A stretch of DNA of 64,000 bases from Spirosoma aerolatum. Lineage in GTDB: Bacteria; Bacteroidota; Bacteroidia; Cytophagales; Spirosomataceae. The notes beneath the pieces were generated by a model, which saw nothing but the letters and a program-made list of their open reading frames with translations, had not been told where the DNA came from and did not search any database. Location of the stretch: positions 7,449,501 to 7,513,500 of the forward strand of contig NZ_CP020104.1 of NCBI RefSeq assembly GCF_002056795.1, read 5' to 3'. The first letter of the stretch is position 1; the number at the start of each line of letters is the position of its first letter. Made by a program: the position numbers and the translations under genes. Below, in pieces: positions 35,168-44,950 of this stretch.

Positions 35168-37948
35168 TTATTCAAACGCTCTCCGAACGATATCGGCTTG
35201 TTCCTGAGTATGAATTTTTGGATAACCGGTTGCGGGAGATGCCGCAGCCTTGCGCGAAATGATTGGCAAATGTACACCTACCCGCAATAAGTACGTCCAG
35301 TAACCCATATTTTCGGGTTCTTCCTGCACCCAGAATTTCTCCGCCTTTTTATACTTCTCCAGGATGGCATCCAGTTGCGTTTTAGGCAGCGGAGCCAGTT
35401 GCTCCAGACGAACAATGGCTACATCGTCACGCTGGTCGGCCTGTTGCTTTTCGAGTAGGTCATAATACACTTTACCCGTGCAGAAGAGTACGCGTTTTAC
35501 CTTTTTGGCCTGCGCGTAGCTATCGTCAATGATCTCCTGGAATGAGCCTTTGGTCAGGTCTTCGAGCGGAGAAATGCACTTCGGATGACGAAGCAGTGAC
35601 TTGGGCGACATGATGGCCAGTGGCTTACGGAACGACCAGGCTAACTGTCGACGCATTGCGTGGAACAGATTGGCTGGCGTGGTAATGTTGGCCACCGTCA
35701 TATTGTATTCGGCATACAATTGCAGATAGCGCTCTGGCCGGGCGTTGGAGTGCTCCGGTCCCTGGCCTTCGTAACCGTGAGGTAACAACATCACAACCCC
35801 GTTTTGAATACCCCATTTCGATTCGCCAGCCGCAATGAACTGGTCGATGATCAACTGGGCACCGTTTGAGAAATCCCCAAACTGCGCTTCCCAGATGACG
35901 AGTGCATTCGGCGTAGCCATTGCATAGCCATACTCAAAGCCGAGTACACCGTATTCAGACAACAGCGAGTTGTAAATCTGAAACTTCGGCTGCCCTTCTT
36001 TGATGAAGTCGAGCGACGAATAGGTCTGATTGGTTTCGGCATCGTGCAACACTGCGTGGCGGTGCGAGAACGTACCCCGCTGAACATCCTGTCCACTTAA
36101 CCGGACTGGCTTTCCGTCGAGCAAAATCGATCCATAAGCCAGCAATTCGGCTGTGCCCCAGTTCACGGTTTTGGTGTCGTTCAGCATAGCCTGCCGATCT
36201 TTTAGCAGCTTGTCGATCTGTTTCAGCGGCTTAAAGCCTTCGGGTAGTTTAACCAGTGCTTTCCCAATCGTGTCGAGCACATCGGTCGAAACACCGGTTT
36301 CGGGCGATTTTTCGAAATCGGCAGGCTCGCTGAAACGTAACTCGGCCCAGTCACGGTCCAGACGAAGGGGTTTATAGGGAATTTCGGCTTTTTGCTTCAC
36401 GCGATCCAGCCGATCCTGCAACTGCTTCTTAAATTCAGTATCCATTCGCTGCGCCAGTTCAGCATCTACATCGCCCCGCTTGATGAGCAGTTCTTTATAG
36501 ATTTCGCGTGGATTAGCGTGTTTGTCAATGATATTGTACATCGTTGGCTGCGTAAACTTCGGCTCATCGGACTCGTTATGCCCGTACCGACGATAGCAAA
36601 CCATATCGATGAATACGTCCCGGTTGAATTTCTCGCGGAACTCAACCGCCAGTTTGGCGCAGAAAATTACCGCTTCCGGGTCATCGCCATTTACGTGGAA
36701 GATCGGCGCATCCACGATCTTGGCCACGTCGGAGCAATAGATCGATGAACGGGCATCTTCGAAATCGGTGGTAAATCCGATCTGGTTGTTGATCACAAAA
36801 TGGACAGTACCACCGGTTTGATAACCCGCCAGTTTGGCCATCTGGGTAACCTCATAGACAATACCCTGACCTGCCACAGCCGCATCACCATGGATCAGGA
36901 TCGGCAGGATTTTGGTAAAGTCGCCCTTGTACTCTTCGTCGGCTTGTGCCCGGACAAACCCTTCGACAACGGGGTTTACTGCTTCGAGGTGCGATGGGTT
37001 CGGGGCCAGTTTCACACTAATCTGCTTGCCTGATTTGGTTTCGGTCAGGCTTGAATAGCCGAGGTGATATTTTACGTCGCCATCACCATGAACCTGCTCG
37101 GGTACGTTGCCTTCAAAACCATCGAAAATAGATTCGTAGGATTTACCCAGGATATTGGCCAGTACGTTCAGACGACCCCGGTGTGCCATACCAATCATCA
37201 CTTCCTCAACGCCCATGTCGGCGGCCTGGCTGATGATGGTATCGAGCGCCGGAATCGTTACTTCGCCCCCTTCGAGCGAAAAGCGTTTCTGACCTAAATA
37301 TTTAGTGGCTAAGAAATTTTCAAAGACAGTGGCTTCGTTGAGTTTCTCAAGAATCCGTTTTTTCTCGTCGAGTGTGGGTTCAAAAACGAGCGCTTCCTTT
37401 TCGATTTTATTCCGCAGCCAGTTTTTAACATCCAGTTCGCGGATATACATGTACTCGAAACCGATTTCACCTGCGTAAATTTTCCGCAGCGAATCCATAA
37501 TGACCCGTAGCGTAGCGGGTCCGATACCGAGGAGTTTGCCTGATTCGAATACAGTATCCAGATCGGCTTCAGAAAGGGCGTAGTCGGGCAAATCGACGCG
37601 GGGTTGCCGGTCTTTGCGGTCTTTAAGCGGATTTGTTTTTGCCAGTAGGTGTCCGCGTGAGCGGTACGCTTTAATCAGGCTAGCTACAGAAACCTCTTTT
37701 TCAGCATGCGATGCGTCGACAGGTTTACTGGCTGTAGCCTGTCCGTTTCCATTAGCCGGTATACCGTTCGATGAGGTGCCGTTTGACTTACTTGCTCCGG
37801 CTGTTTCGCCGTAGGTTAATGAAAATTCAAATCCTTTGAAAAATTGTTGCCAGCTTTCATCAACTGATTGAGGGTCTTGCTTATAAGACTGATAGAGTTG
37901 ATCGACGTAAGCGGCATCAGAGTTGGCAATATATGAATACTGATCCAT
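35168..37948 (-). CDS. sucA: 2-oxoglutarate dehydrogenase E1 component
   Basis: The 926-residue protein is full length for the family. The N-terminal segment starts MDQYSYIANSDAAYVDQLYQ and has the family's SWQQFFKGF motif. The thiamine-diphosphate part includes GMAHRGRLNVLANILGK, LIHGDAAVAGQGIVYE and RRYGHNESDEPKFTQP. The pyrimidine-binding domain has LLPHGYEGQGPEHSNARPE. It decarboxylates 2-oxoglutarate in the TCA cycle and loads succinyl groups on the E2 lipoyl arms. It is the first gene of the sucA-sucB operon. The E3 gene is not in the window. A promoter is predicted just upstream at 37977-38010. Confidence 0.97.
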   Translation of the reverse strand: MDQYSYIANSDAAYVDQLYQSYKQDPQSVDESWQQFFKGFEFSLTYGETAGASKSNGTSSNGIPANGNGQATASKPVDASHAEKEVSVASLIKAYRSRGHLLAKTNPLKDRKDRQPRVDLPDYALSEADLDTVFESGKLLGIGPATLRVIMDSLRKIYAGEIGFEYMYIRELDVKNWLRNKIEKEALVFEPTLDEKKRILEKLNEATVFENFLATKYLGQKRFSLEGGEVTIPALDTIISQAADMGVEEVMIGMAHRGRLNVLANILGKSYESIFDGFEGNVPEQVHGDGDVKYHLGYSSLTETKSGKQISVKLAPNPSHLEAVNPVVEGFVRAQADEEYKGDFTKILPILIHGDAAVAGQGIVYEVTQMAKLAGYQTGGTVHFVINNQIGFTTDFEDARSSIYCSDVAKIVDAPIFHVNGDDPEAVIFCAKLAVEFREKFNRDVFIDMVCYRRYGHNESDEPKFTQPTMYNIIDKHANPREIYKELLIKRGDVDAELAQRMDTEFKKQLQDRLDRVKQKAEIPYKPLRLDRDWAELRFSEPADFEKSPETGVSTDVLDTIGKALVKLPEGFKPLKQIDKLLKDRQAMLNDTKTVNWGTAELLAYGSILLDGKPVRLSGQDVQRGTFSHRHAVLHDAETNQTYSSLDFIKEGQPKFQIYNSLLSEYGVLGFEYGYAMATPNALVIWEAQFGDFSNGAQLIIDQFIAAGESKWGIQNGVVMLLPHGYEGQGPEHSNARPERYLQLYAEYNMTVANITTPANLFHAMRRQLAWSFRKPLAIMSPKSLLRHPKCISPLEDLTKGSFQEIIDDSYAQAKKVKRVLFCTGKVYYDLLEKQQADQRDDVAIVRLEQLAPLPKTQLDAILEKYKKAEKFWVQEEPENMGYWTYLLRVGVHLPIISRKAAASPATGYPKIHTQEQADIVRRAFE

Positions 37949-37976
37949 GACGGGGACGCGTCGTTGTTTTGACCTG

Positions 37977-38010
37977 CAAAGGTAGTGTATCAGTTACACA
38001 CTTGACCCAA
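37977..38010 (-). promoter_or_regulatory. Predicted sucA promoter with a possible operator
   Basis: On the minus strand, TTGG (38007-38010) is followed after about 23 nt by TACCTTTG (37977-37984), a perfect Bacteroidota -7 box. Between them GTGTA-TCAGT-TACAC (37985-37999) forms a 5-bp inverted repeat that could bind a regulator. Confidence 0.55.
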
Positions 38011-38118
38011 ATTTTATGGTTTTTATCCTATGACTTTGAGAAAGACGCGCTTGTACGTAGAACAGATGTAAATGAATTTTAGTTGACATCAATATAAACA
38101 CATTTTGTGGAGATTGTA

Positions 38119-38160
38119 TCAGTAAAAAAGCCACCCCAGCGGAGTGGCTTTTTTTACTGA
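38119..38160. terminator. Bidirectional terminator with no gene upstream
   Basis: AGTAAAAAAGCCAC (38121-38134) and GTGGCTTTTTTTACT (38144-38158) form a strong A/T-flanked hairpin with small mismatch. It lies between two divergent genes, so neither neighbour needs it. The upstream 110 bases may be transcribed as a short RNA. Confidence 0.7.
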
Positions 38161-38349
38161 ATAGCTAAACACCTGATTTGCCAATTGTCGGTAGGCAACG
38201 GGCCAATCAACAAGGTAACTGGCATTGTTCACTAATTCTAATCGCTACCCGGCCAACATTAATCTGTTGCAATCAGGTGAAACACTATGTTGGCAGGTAT
38301 AGAAAGCTGTTGTACTCATGAAGAATGCACTACAAGAATCGTGACAATA

Positions 38350-38368
38350 GATTAACCTGTTGTTAATC
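38350..38368. promoter_or_regulatory. Operator-like inverted repeat upstream of the transporter fusion
   Basis: GATTAAC-CTGTT-GTTAATC is a perfect 7-bp inverted repeat about 140 nt before the start codon at 38507. No T-run follows, so an operator is more likely than a terminator. Confidence 0.4.
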
Positions 38369-38506
38369 CTGTATTAAAAATGGCTTAATGTATTGGTGTT
38401 AAAAAGCGTCAAGAAGCTTTCTGGCTTGCTGATTCTGATAGCCTATTGGCAGCATGTGGTGGACTGATGCGTATATTTGGCCATAAATCGCCTAGTTCGC
38501 TTGCTT

Positions 38507-41500
38507 ATGACTGTTGGTGCAGACGCTACGTATCCACTCCCTCCTTCAACGCAACGATGGCAGCGCATGCTGGGCATTCGGCCCGAGGAAGGACGAACGG
38601 TAGGGTTATTTTTTATACACAACTTCCTGCTGGGTATTGGCACCATCCTAATCTATGTAGCAGCCAATGCCATCCTGCTCGAAAACCATCCCGAAACGAG
38701 TTTGCCGATTGCTTACCTGGCTTCGGCGGCTGCTATGATCGTAGTGGGACGGATCTATGCCTACTACGAGCATCACCTGACGCTGCAAACGCTGGCTGCC
38801 CGTGTACTGTTGTCAGCAGTTGTTATGACCATAGTTGTCGGTATTTTGGTGGTCGTTGGGCATTCAGTAGCGGCTGCAGTAGCGATTATGACGGGCTATC
38901 GGGTCATTTATCTACTGACCAATCTTGAATTCTGGGGGGTATCGGCGGTGGTGTTCGATACGCGGCAGAGTAAGCGGCTATTTGGCGTAATTAGTTCGGG
39001 CGATATGCCTGCCAAAGCCCTGGGGGCCATTCTGGCCGCTCTGGTACATGCGCATGCCGATGTATTGCGGTTGTTGCTGGTTGCTTTTGGGGCGTTTATG
39101 GCCTCATTATACGTATTACGGCTAACCATTCAGTCGCACGATGTCCATGCTCCGCACAAGTCGGACCGGGCTCTGGGGCGCGAGCCATCCCGATTGATTG
39201 GGAAACGCTTTGGCGGGAGCGAACTGATTTTTTATATGTGCCTGAGTCTGGCGATTCTGGCCTCGGTAGCAACCGAAATCGAGTATAACTTTTTCATCAA
39301 CGTAAAGCACCGCTTTCACGATCAGACCGATGTGATTCGGTATGTGAGCTACGTATTGGCACTAACCTATGGTATTGCCATGCTGGTCAAACTGATTATG
39401 TCGCGAAAGGTACTTGATCGATTCGGGGTTCAGCGGTCCTTACTGGTATTGCCCTGGGTTGCTTTGGCTGGACTGGCTGGGTTAACCATTTTGCGGATGA
39501 TGGCAGCTACGGAAACCGTATTGCTGGTATATTTCTGTGCGCTGTATTTGCTGTTTGAGGTAGCACGTCGGGCCTTGTTCGACCCTGTTTTTCTGGTATT
39601 GTTTCAACCGCTGCTACCACCCCAGCGCCTAAAAGGGCATACGCTGGCGAAAGGACTTTATGAGCCAATTGGCCTGGGGTTTGCTGGTCTGGTCCTCTTT
39701 GTGTTGCACACAACCCTCGAATCGAGAGGTGCGCTGATCTGGATTGCTTTGTTGGCGGGAGCGGTCTGGTTATTGCGCCACACCTATACGCGGTATCTGC
39801 TCGAACTGAACGATGCTATTGGCCGTCGCTTTCTGGAGCGTGACCAACTGGCGATGCCAACAGTAGCACAGAAAAGTCTGGTCGATCAATTGAAAAGCCC
39901 CCGTACCGATGATGTGCTAACGGCTATAAGCTGGCTTGATCAGCATAAACCTACTGAACTGATGACGCATATTCCGGCATTGTTAACCCATGCCGAGTCT
40001 GCCATACGACGGCGAACGCTGGCTACACTAACTCATTCCAGCCAGCCTGTTCCTACGCGTCAGCTTATGCACATTGCCCTGGCCGATCCCGAACCAACAC
40101 TCCGTCAGCAGGCGGCTTATCTGCTGGGGCGTCGGATCAATGTTGAAGCGGCTGAGCTGGCTCCGTTAGTTAATCATACCGACATTAATATTCGGCAGGG
40201 GGCTGTGAAAGGCGTTCTGGAACTGAATCCGCATGATACAGCCGCTGAGCATAGCCTTGCACGGCTTGCCAGTGATACGGACCCGGCGCATCAGGAAATA
40301 GCTCTAAATCTGATTGGTGCGTTACGACTGAATGAGTTTGCGTCTACCGTCAGAGAGCGTTTGGCGAGTCCGTATCCAGTCATTGCCAAAACGGCTCTTC
40401 TGACCGCTGGTCGTTTGACCAACGAAGCACTCACGCAGTATTTGCTGCAACATCTGACCGATGAAACCATTGGTCGTATTGTGGTACAATCGCTAAAAGC
40501 GCAGGGGCCGGACCTGATTCCTGCTTTGAAACGGGTTCGTCGATCAAGTACTGATCGGCTAACTATCCAACGGATAGCTGCTATTAGTGGGAGTATCAAT
40601 ACGCCAGAAAGTCGCCAGTTGCTAAACAGTTTGGCGCAGGAACCGGATCTGCTGATTCGGGGGGCGGCCTTGCGGGCGTTACGCCGTTTTCCAAACGAAC
40701 CGGCCGACGATGCTGTATTCAAAGCGCTGTTACAGGAAGAGGTTTTGCTGGCCCAACGATTACTCCATGGTAGTATGACCGAACCGGATCTGGCTAAAAC
40801 GCTTGATTACGAACTGTCGGTACTACTTCAGCGGCTGTTTGATATACTGACTCAGCTTTACGATTCGGAAACCATTGCCGGAGCGCGTATGGGTATCGGG
40901 CATCCAGCCCGTGAACGTCGTGCCAATGCCCTTGAAATGCTGGATAACCTGATTCCCCGAGCTACGTATCAGACATTGCAGGTTCTGGTCGACGATCTGC
41001 CACGGTCTGAAAAGGTAGAGATTCTGGATAAAGAACTGGAACCGTTTGAAGGTGCCGAGTCGGTTCGGGCTTTTATTCTCCGAAAAGGCGAAACGACCTT
41101 TTCGGCCTGGACAATCAATGAGGTTTTACGCAACTTACCCGCAAACGAGGCTCTGGTAGCCCGTGAATCCCTTCAGGCTCGATTTACCGCCTTATCTCCT
41201 TTGCTCATGAGTCATTCAACGAATTCGGCCGAACAGATTGCCGCCTATGACCGGGTGCTGCTTTTGTCGCAAACCCGGCTATTTGCCGATACCCCCGAAA
41301 ATGTCCTGGCCAGTATCACACCCATTATGAAAGAGGAACAGTACTCGGCCGGTGAACCTGTTTTTCATAAAGGTGATCTTGGAACAGGCATGTACGTGAT
41401 CTATACGGGCGAGGTGGTCGTATTAGATGGCGAAACGGAACTGGCTCGTTTTGGCCGGGGCGATTTCTTTGGCGAATTGGCTCTGCTGGATACCGAAGCG

Positions 41501-41662
41501 CGTTCGGCTACGGTCGAAGCGGTTACCGATGTTCGACTGCTACGGATCGATCAGGATGATTTCTACGACCTGATGGAAGAGCGGGGCGAAATCTTACGGA
41601 GTATTGTTCGGAGCCTGTCGGGGCGAATCCGGCGTCAGAATGAATTATTGGCCGCTAAGTAG
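38507..41662 (+). CDS. Nucleotide-transporter-like membrane protein fused to HEAT repeats and a cyclic-nucleotide-binding domain
   Basis: ATG at 38507 gives 1051 residues; a TTG ten codons upstream is possible. The N-terminal ~420 residues form a transporter-like domain with many membrane helices (VGLFFIHNFLLGIGTILIYV, IMTGYRVIYLLTNLEFWGV), resembling the Npt/NTT ATP:ADP carrier and MFS fold. The middle (~450-780) is HEAT-like repeats with pattern LTHAESAIRRRTLATL and PEPTLRQQAAYLL. The C-terminus (~915-1040) is a cyclic-nucleotide-binding domain with GDFFGELALLDTEARSATV, holding the phosphate-binding Glu and Arg. The build suggests transport gated by cAMP or a related ligand. Substrate and ligand are unproven. 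Confidence 0.85.
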   Translation: MTVGADATYPLPPSTQRWQRMLGIRPEEGRTVGLFFIHNFLLGIGTILIYVAANAILLENHPETSLPIAYLASAAAMIVVGRIYAYYEHHLTLQTLAARVLLSAVVMTIVVGILVVVGHSVAAAVAIMTGYRVIYLLTNLEFWGVSAVVFDTRQSKRLFGVISSGDMPAKALGAILAALVHAHADVLRLLLVAFGAFMASLYVLRLTIQSHDVHAPHKSDRALGREPSRLIGKRFGGSELIFYMCLSLAILASVATEIEYNFFINVKHRFHDQTDVIRYVSYVLALTYGIAMLVKLIMSRKVLDRFGVQRSLLVLPWVALAGLAGLTILRMMAATETVLLVYFCALYLLFEVARRALFDPVFLVLFQPLLPPQRLKGHTLAKGLYEPIGLGFAGLVLFVLHTTLESRGALIWIALLAGAVWLLRHTYTRYLLELNDAIGRRFLERDQLAMPTVAQKSLVDQLKSPRTDDVLTAISWLDQHKPTELMTHIPALLTHAESAIRRRTLATLTHSSQPVPTRQLMHIALADPEPTLRQQAAYLLGRRINVEAAELAPLVNHTDINIRQGAVKGVLELNPHDTAAEHSLARLASDTDPAHQEIALNLIGALRLNEFASTVRERLASPYPVIAKTALLTAGRLTNEALTQYLLQHLTDETIGRIVVQSLKAQGPDLIPALKRVRRSSTDRLTIQRIAAISGSINTPESRQLLNSLAQEPDLLIRGAALRALRRFPNEPADDAVFKALLQEEVLLAQRLLHGSMTEPDLAKTLDYELSVLLQRLFDILTQLYDSETIAGARMGIGHPARERRANALEMLDNLIPRATYQTLQVLVDDLPRSEKVEILDKELEPFEGAESVRAFILRKGETTFSAWTINEVLRNLPANEALVARESLQARFTALSPLLMSHSTNSAEQIAAYDRVLLLSQTRLFADTPENVLASITPIMKEEQYSAGEPVFHKGDLGTGMYVIYTGEVVVLDGETELARFGRGDFFGELALLDTEARSATVEAVTDVRLLRIDQDDFYDLMEERGEILRSIVRSLSGRIRRQNELLAAK

Positions 41663-41698
41663 AATCGTTGATTGATTTGGTAGCTTTGGTAGCTGTTT

Positions 41699-41712
41699 AA
41701 GACGTACGTCTT
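41699..41712. promoter_or_regulatory. 14-bp perfect palindrome upstream of the membrane sensor kinase
   Basis: AAGACGTACGTCTT reads the same on both strands and lies 50 nt before the kinase start. It could be an operator for a dimeric regulator. Confidence 0.35.
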
Positions 41713-41762
41713 ACGAATCATAACTATCTGGTAAGCGGTACAGATCGTTAAAAAGCACCTAT

Positions 41763-43133
41763 ATGAACTGGTCAGATGGTGAATCCTATATAGCAGTCGG
41801 CATGGCTGTAGCCGTCATTCGGTATACTCGAAAACTACTGGAAACGGAAACGCGGCTGCCTAGATGGGATATTTATTTCAAAAATGTATGGCTCTCCGGG
41901 TTTGTACTGATGGCCCTGGGCGAGGTGTTCCCTGATCCCTGGCTCATCTGGTATCAACTCATCATTATTGGTTCTGTTTACTATACCGTCTGGCAACTAC
42001 CTGCTTTTCGCCCAGCAAAGATGTTACTTCTGGGCATTGCCCCCTATTCATTCCTTATTGTCTTTAAGGATTTGCTTAGGCATCTGGCCCGGACGTTTTA
42101 TAAAGCCAATGGCGATTATTTTGAAGCCGCATCGACCTTTGCTTTTATTTGGCTGGTTACGTTTCTGTTCATCGCCAATAGCCAGAAAAAGGCCCTGGCG
42201 AAAGAGCAGCTTGAACGCGAAAAAGAAGCGGAGCAACGCCGAATTATTGAAGCTAAAAAGAACGAGCTGGAGTATCTGGTAGCCGAACGGACCGCCGAAA
42301 TTACCCGTCAGAAAGAAGAGCTTGAACAGGCACTGGTCGAATTGAAAGCCACTCAAAGCCAACTGGTTCATAGTGAGAAAATGGCTTCCCTGGGGGAATT
42401 GACGGCGGGTATTGCCCACGAAATTCAGAACCCGCTCAATTTTGTCAATAATTTCTCCGAAGTCAGCATCGAGTTGATCGACGAGTTAAGTGAAGAACAG
42501 GCTAAAGCCGACCGGGATGTGGAGCTGGAAGCTGAGATTCTGACCGATCTGAAGCAAAATCTTCAGAAAATCACCCAGCATGGCAACCGGGCAGCCTCCA
42601 TCGTAAAAGGTATGCTTCAGCATTCGCGGGCCAGCACCGGGCAGCGGGAGGCAATTGATCTGAACGCTCTGGCCGACGAATACCTGCGTCTGGCGTATCA
42701 TGGTTTACGGGCCAAAGACAAAACCTTCAACGCCCAGCTTAAAACCGATCTGGATGCTTCGCTGGGTACCATTAGTGTCATTCCGCAGGATATAGGTCGG
42801 GTGCTGCTCAACTTATTTACCAATGCCTTCTATGCTGTTCATCAGCGTCAGAAAAAAGGTGAAGGCCCCGCTTACCAGCCTACAGTAACGGTGCGTACCC
42901 GATGTATTGATAAAGAAGCGGTTATTTCGGTAAGCGATAACGGTACAGGCATACCTGAAGAACTTCAGTCAAAAATCTTCCAGCCTTTTTTTACTACCAA
43001 ACCTACTGGCGAGGGCACGGGCCTTGGCCTCTCGCTGGCGTATGATATTGTTACGAAGGGGCATAACGGTACCATGACGGTCGAAAGCAGGGAAGGCGAA
43101 GGGACAACCTTTACCATCGCTTTGCCGGCTTAA
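41763..43133 (+). CDS. Membrane sensor histidine kinase
   Basis: The 456-residue protein has about four to five N-terminal membrane helices (~5-135, including WLSGFVLMALGEVFPDPWL and AFIWLVTFLFIA), then a long charged coiled coil (~140-200). The kinase core has SLGELTAGIAHEIQNPLNF with the phosphoacceptor His, then NLFTNAFYAVHQ (N-box), VSDNGTGIP (G1), IFQPFFTTKPTGEGTGLGL (F and G2 boxes). This is the NtrB-like/HPK4 type common in Cytophagales. No response regulator gene adjoins. Confidence 0.92.
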   Translation: MNWSDGESYIAVGMAVAVIRYTRKLLETETRLPRWDIYFKNVWLSGFVLMALGEVFPDPWLIWYQLIIIGSVYYTVWQLPAFRPAKMLLLGIAPYSFLIVFKDLLRHLARTFYKANGDYFEAASTFAFIWLVTFLFIANSQKKALAKEQLEREKEAEQRRIIEAKKNELEYLVAERTAEITRQKEELEQALVELKATQSQLVHSEKMASLGELTAGIAHEIQNPLNFVNNFSEVSIELIDELSEEQAKADRDVELEAEILTDLKQNLQKITQHGNRAASIVKGMLQHSRASTGQREAIDLNALADEYLRLAYHGLRAKDKTFNAQLKTDLDASLGTISVIPQDIGRVLLNLFTNAFYAVHQRQKKGEGPAYQPTVTVRTRCIDKEAVISVSDNGTGIPEELQSKIFQPFFTTKPTGEGTGLGLSLAYDIVTKGHNGTMTVESREGEGTTFTIALPA

Positions 43134-43138
43134 TGAAT

Positions 43139-43200
43139 AATGCAGAATGACTAATGGATTAATGAGTGGACAGAACATTATTCATTAGTCATTCTGCATT
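43139..43200. terminator. 18-bp perfect inverted repeat between convergent genes
   Basis: Bases 43139-43156 and 43183-43200 are exact reverse complements with a 26-nt loop, followed on the plus strand by TTTTTA. It can end both the kinase and the dehydrogenase transcripts. Confidence 0.75.
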
Positions 43201-43207
43201 TTTATGT

Positions 43208-44365
43208 TCAGGGTTTTAAGACCACTTTGGTGCAATCGTCTTCTTTATTTTTGAAAAGTTCATATGCACGGGAGGCTTCGGATAGAGGCAGAATATGTGA
43301 GATAATATCGTCCAGTACCACCTTGCCTTGTACAACCAGATCCAGCAAATGGTCGATATTTTTATGGACAAACGACTGACCTGTGCGGATGGTAATGCCT
43401 TTGTCGAACACGCGCCCAATAGGGAAGTTGTCGGTTGGGCTGCCGTATACGCCAACGACCGATACAATACCGCCACGACGTACCGCCCGAAAGCATAACT
43501 CCAGTACTTTGGTGGTGCCTTTTTCCAGATTGATAACGGCTTTGGCTTTTTCGAGCAGCGAGCGATTGGCTTCCATGCCTACAGCATCGACACAGACATC
43601 GGCTCCCCTGCCTGAAGTCATGGATCGGATAGCTTCCACCACATCGACCTCGTCGGGATTGAGGGTTTCAACTTTATTAACCCGACGAGCCCGTTCCAGT
43701 CGATAGTTGAGTGGGTCGATGGCAATTACCCGGCCTGCGCCCTGTATCCAGGCCGATTTTTGCGCCATAAGCCCCACTGGGCCCGATCCGAAAATAGCCA
43801 CTGTTTCGCCCCCTTTCAGTTCGCCCCATTCGATAGCGCTCCAGCCGGTTGGGAAAATATCGGTCAAAAAAATCACCTGTTCATCCTTCAGCGATTCGGG
43901 GACGTGTCGCAGCCCATAATCGGCATAGGGTACACGGACATACTCGGCCTGTCCACCGTTGTAGCCACCATAAAGATCGGTATACCCAAACAAACCACCC
44001 CCTTTTTCACTGAGCAGATCCCCATCAGGGCCATAATGTTTGTGGTTTGAGTTCTCACACTGCATTTGCAGGTTCTGCTGACAGAAAAAGCAATGGCCAC
44101 AGGCAATGGTAAAGGGAACGACCACCCGATCGCCTTTTTTCAGGTTCGTGACACCAGTGCCTACCTCTTCCACAATACCCATAAACTCATGGCCGATCAC
44201 CTCATTTTCCAGTTGGGGAATGAACCCGTCATAAATGTGTAGATCGGAGCCGCAGATGGCCGTAGAGGTTACGCGAATCAGTGCATCACGAGCATCTTCA
44301 ATGCGTGGATCAGCGGTATTTTCAACGCGGATATCGCCAATTTTATGGAATACGGCAGCTCTCAT
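43208..44365 (-). CDS. Zinc-dependent alcohol dehydrogenase (MDR family)
   Basis: The 385-residue medium-chain dehydrogenase has the catalytic zinc Cys in AICGSDLHIYDG (~35-47), GHEFMGIVEEVG (~59-70), the structural-zinc cysteines in CGHCFFCQQNLQMQC (~89-103), and the nucleotide-binding motif FGSGPVGLMAQKSA (~190). The pattern matches glutathione-independent formaldehyde dehydrogenase and related Zn-ADHs with the extra loop near residue 110-130. It probably oxidises a small alcohol or aldehyde adduct with NAD. The exact substrate is not deducible. Confidence 0.92.
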   Translation of the reverse strand: MRAAVFHKIGDIRVENTADPRIEDARDALIRVTSTAICGSDLHIYDGFIPQLENEVIGHEFMGIVEEVGTGVTNLKKGDRVVVPFTIACGHCFFCQQNLQMQCENSNHKHYGPDGDLLSEKGGGLFGYTDLYGGYNGGQAEYVRVPYADYGLRHVPESLKDEQVIFLTDIFPTGWSAIEWGELKGGETVAIFGSGPVGLMAQKSAWIQGAGRVIAIDPLNYRLERARRVNKVETLNPDEVDVVEAIRSMTSGRGADVCVDAVGMEANRSLLEKAKAVINLEKGTTKVLELCFRAVRRGGIVSVVGVYGSPTDNFPIGRVFDKGITIRTGQSFVHKNIDHLLDLVVQGKVVLDDIISHILPLSEASRAYELFKNKEDDCTKVVLKP

Positions 44366-44678
44366 CTGGTTAATTCGATTGAAAAGAAAACGTCGAGAGA
44401 ATGTCTGGATTAGCAGTAGCCTGCATCACCAGGTGTTTAAGCCATTCAAGTACGTTTTTATCAACCTAAATAGAGCGAGTTTGTTAACACCTGAATCGGA
44501 GAAGGTAGCTGAAATATGCCCAGAATACCCACATTGTGAGCAGATGGGCCGTCGATAATGAGTTATGTCTGAACCGAAATTGATAACAAAAACTTAATAT
44601 TGGGCTTTTGTTTGTGCCTTTTTTTTCGTATTTCTTTGTAGATTTTTTGTTAACTTCTGACACTACAAAAACACAGGA
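44366..44678. other. Intergenic stretch upstream of the histone-like gene
   Basis: This is an AT-rich leader with poly-T stretches. Near 44625-44645 a TATTTCTTTG motif could be a weak -7 box for the histone-like gene. No gene is supported. Confidence 0.4.
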
Positions 44679-44912
44679 ATGAAAGCTAAGAAAAAGGAGC
44701 TTGCCGAGTCGATTGCTACATCTATCGAAGCAAAATTAAGTGGATCGGCTGCAGCATCGAAGAAATTCAAAAAAGCCATTGAAAAATCGGCCGATAAACT
44801 GGCTAAAAAACTGGTGAAACTGTATAAGAAAGCCAATAAGGCTGCTAAGCCCAAAGCGAAGGCGACACCTAAGGCGAAAAAAGCGAAGCCAGCTCCTGCA
44901 ACAGCCGCTTAA
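44679..44912 (+). CDS. Histone H1-like DNA-binding protein
   Basis: The 77-residue, strongly basic protein has about one third Lys and abundant Ala. The N-terminal half is helical with heptad-like spacing (ESIATSIEAKLSGSAAASKK). The C-terminal half is a flexible AKPKAKATPKAKKAKP tail like those of bacterial histone H1-like (Hc1) proteins. It likely binds DNA non-specifically and compacts the nucleoid. It is a single gene, followed at once by a large inverted repeat. Confidence 0.8.
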   Translation: MKAKKKELAESIATSIEAKLSGSAAASKKFKKAIEKSADKLAKKLVKLYKKANKAAKPKAKATPKAKKAKPAPATAA

Positions 44913-44950
44913 AGCGATTTATACGAATTGATTTCGTCATTTTGACGAAG

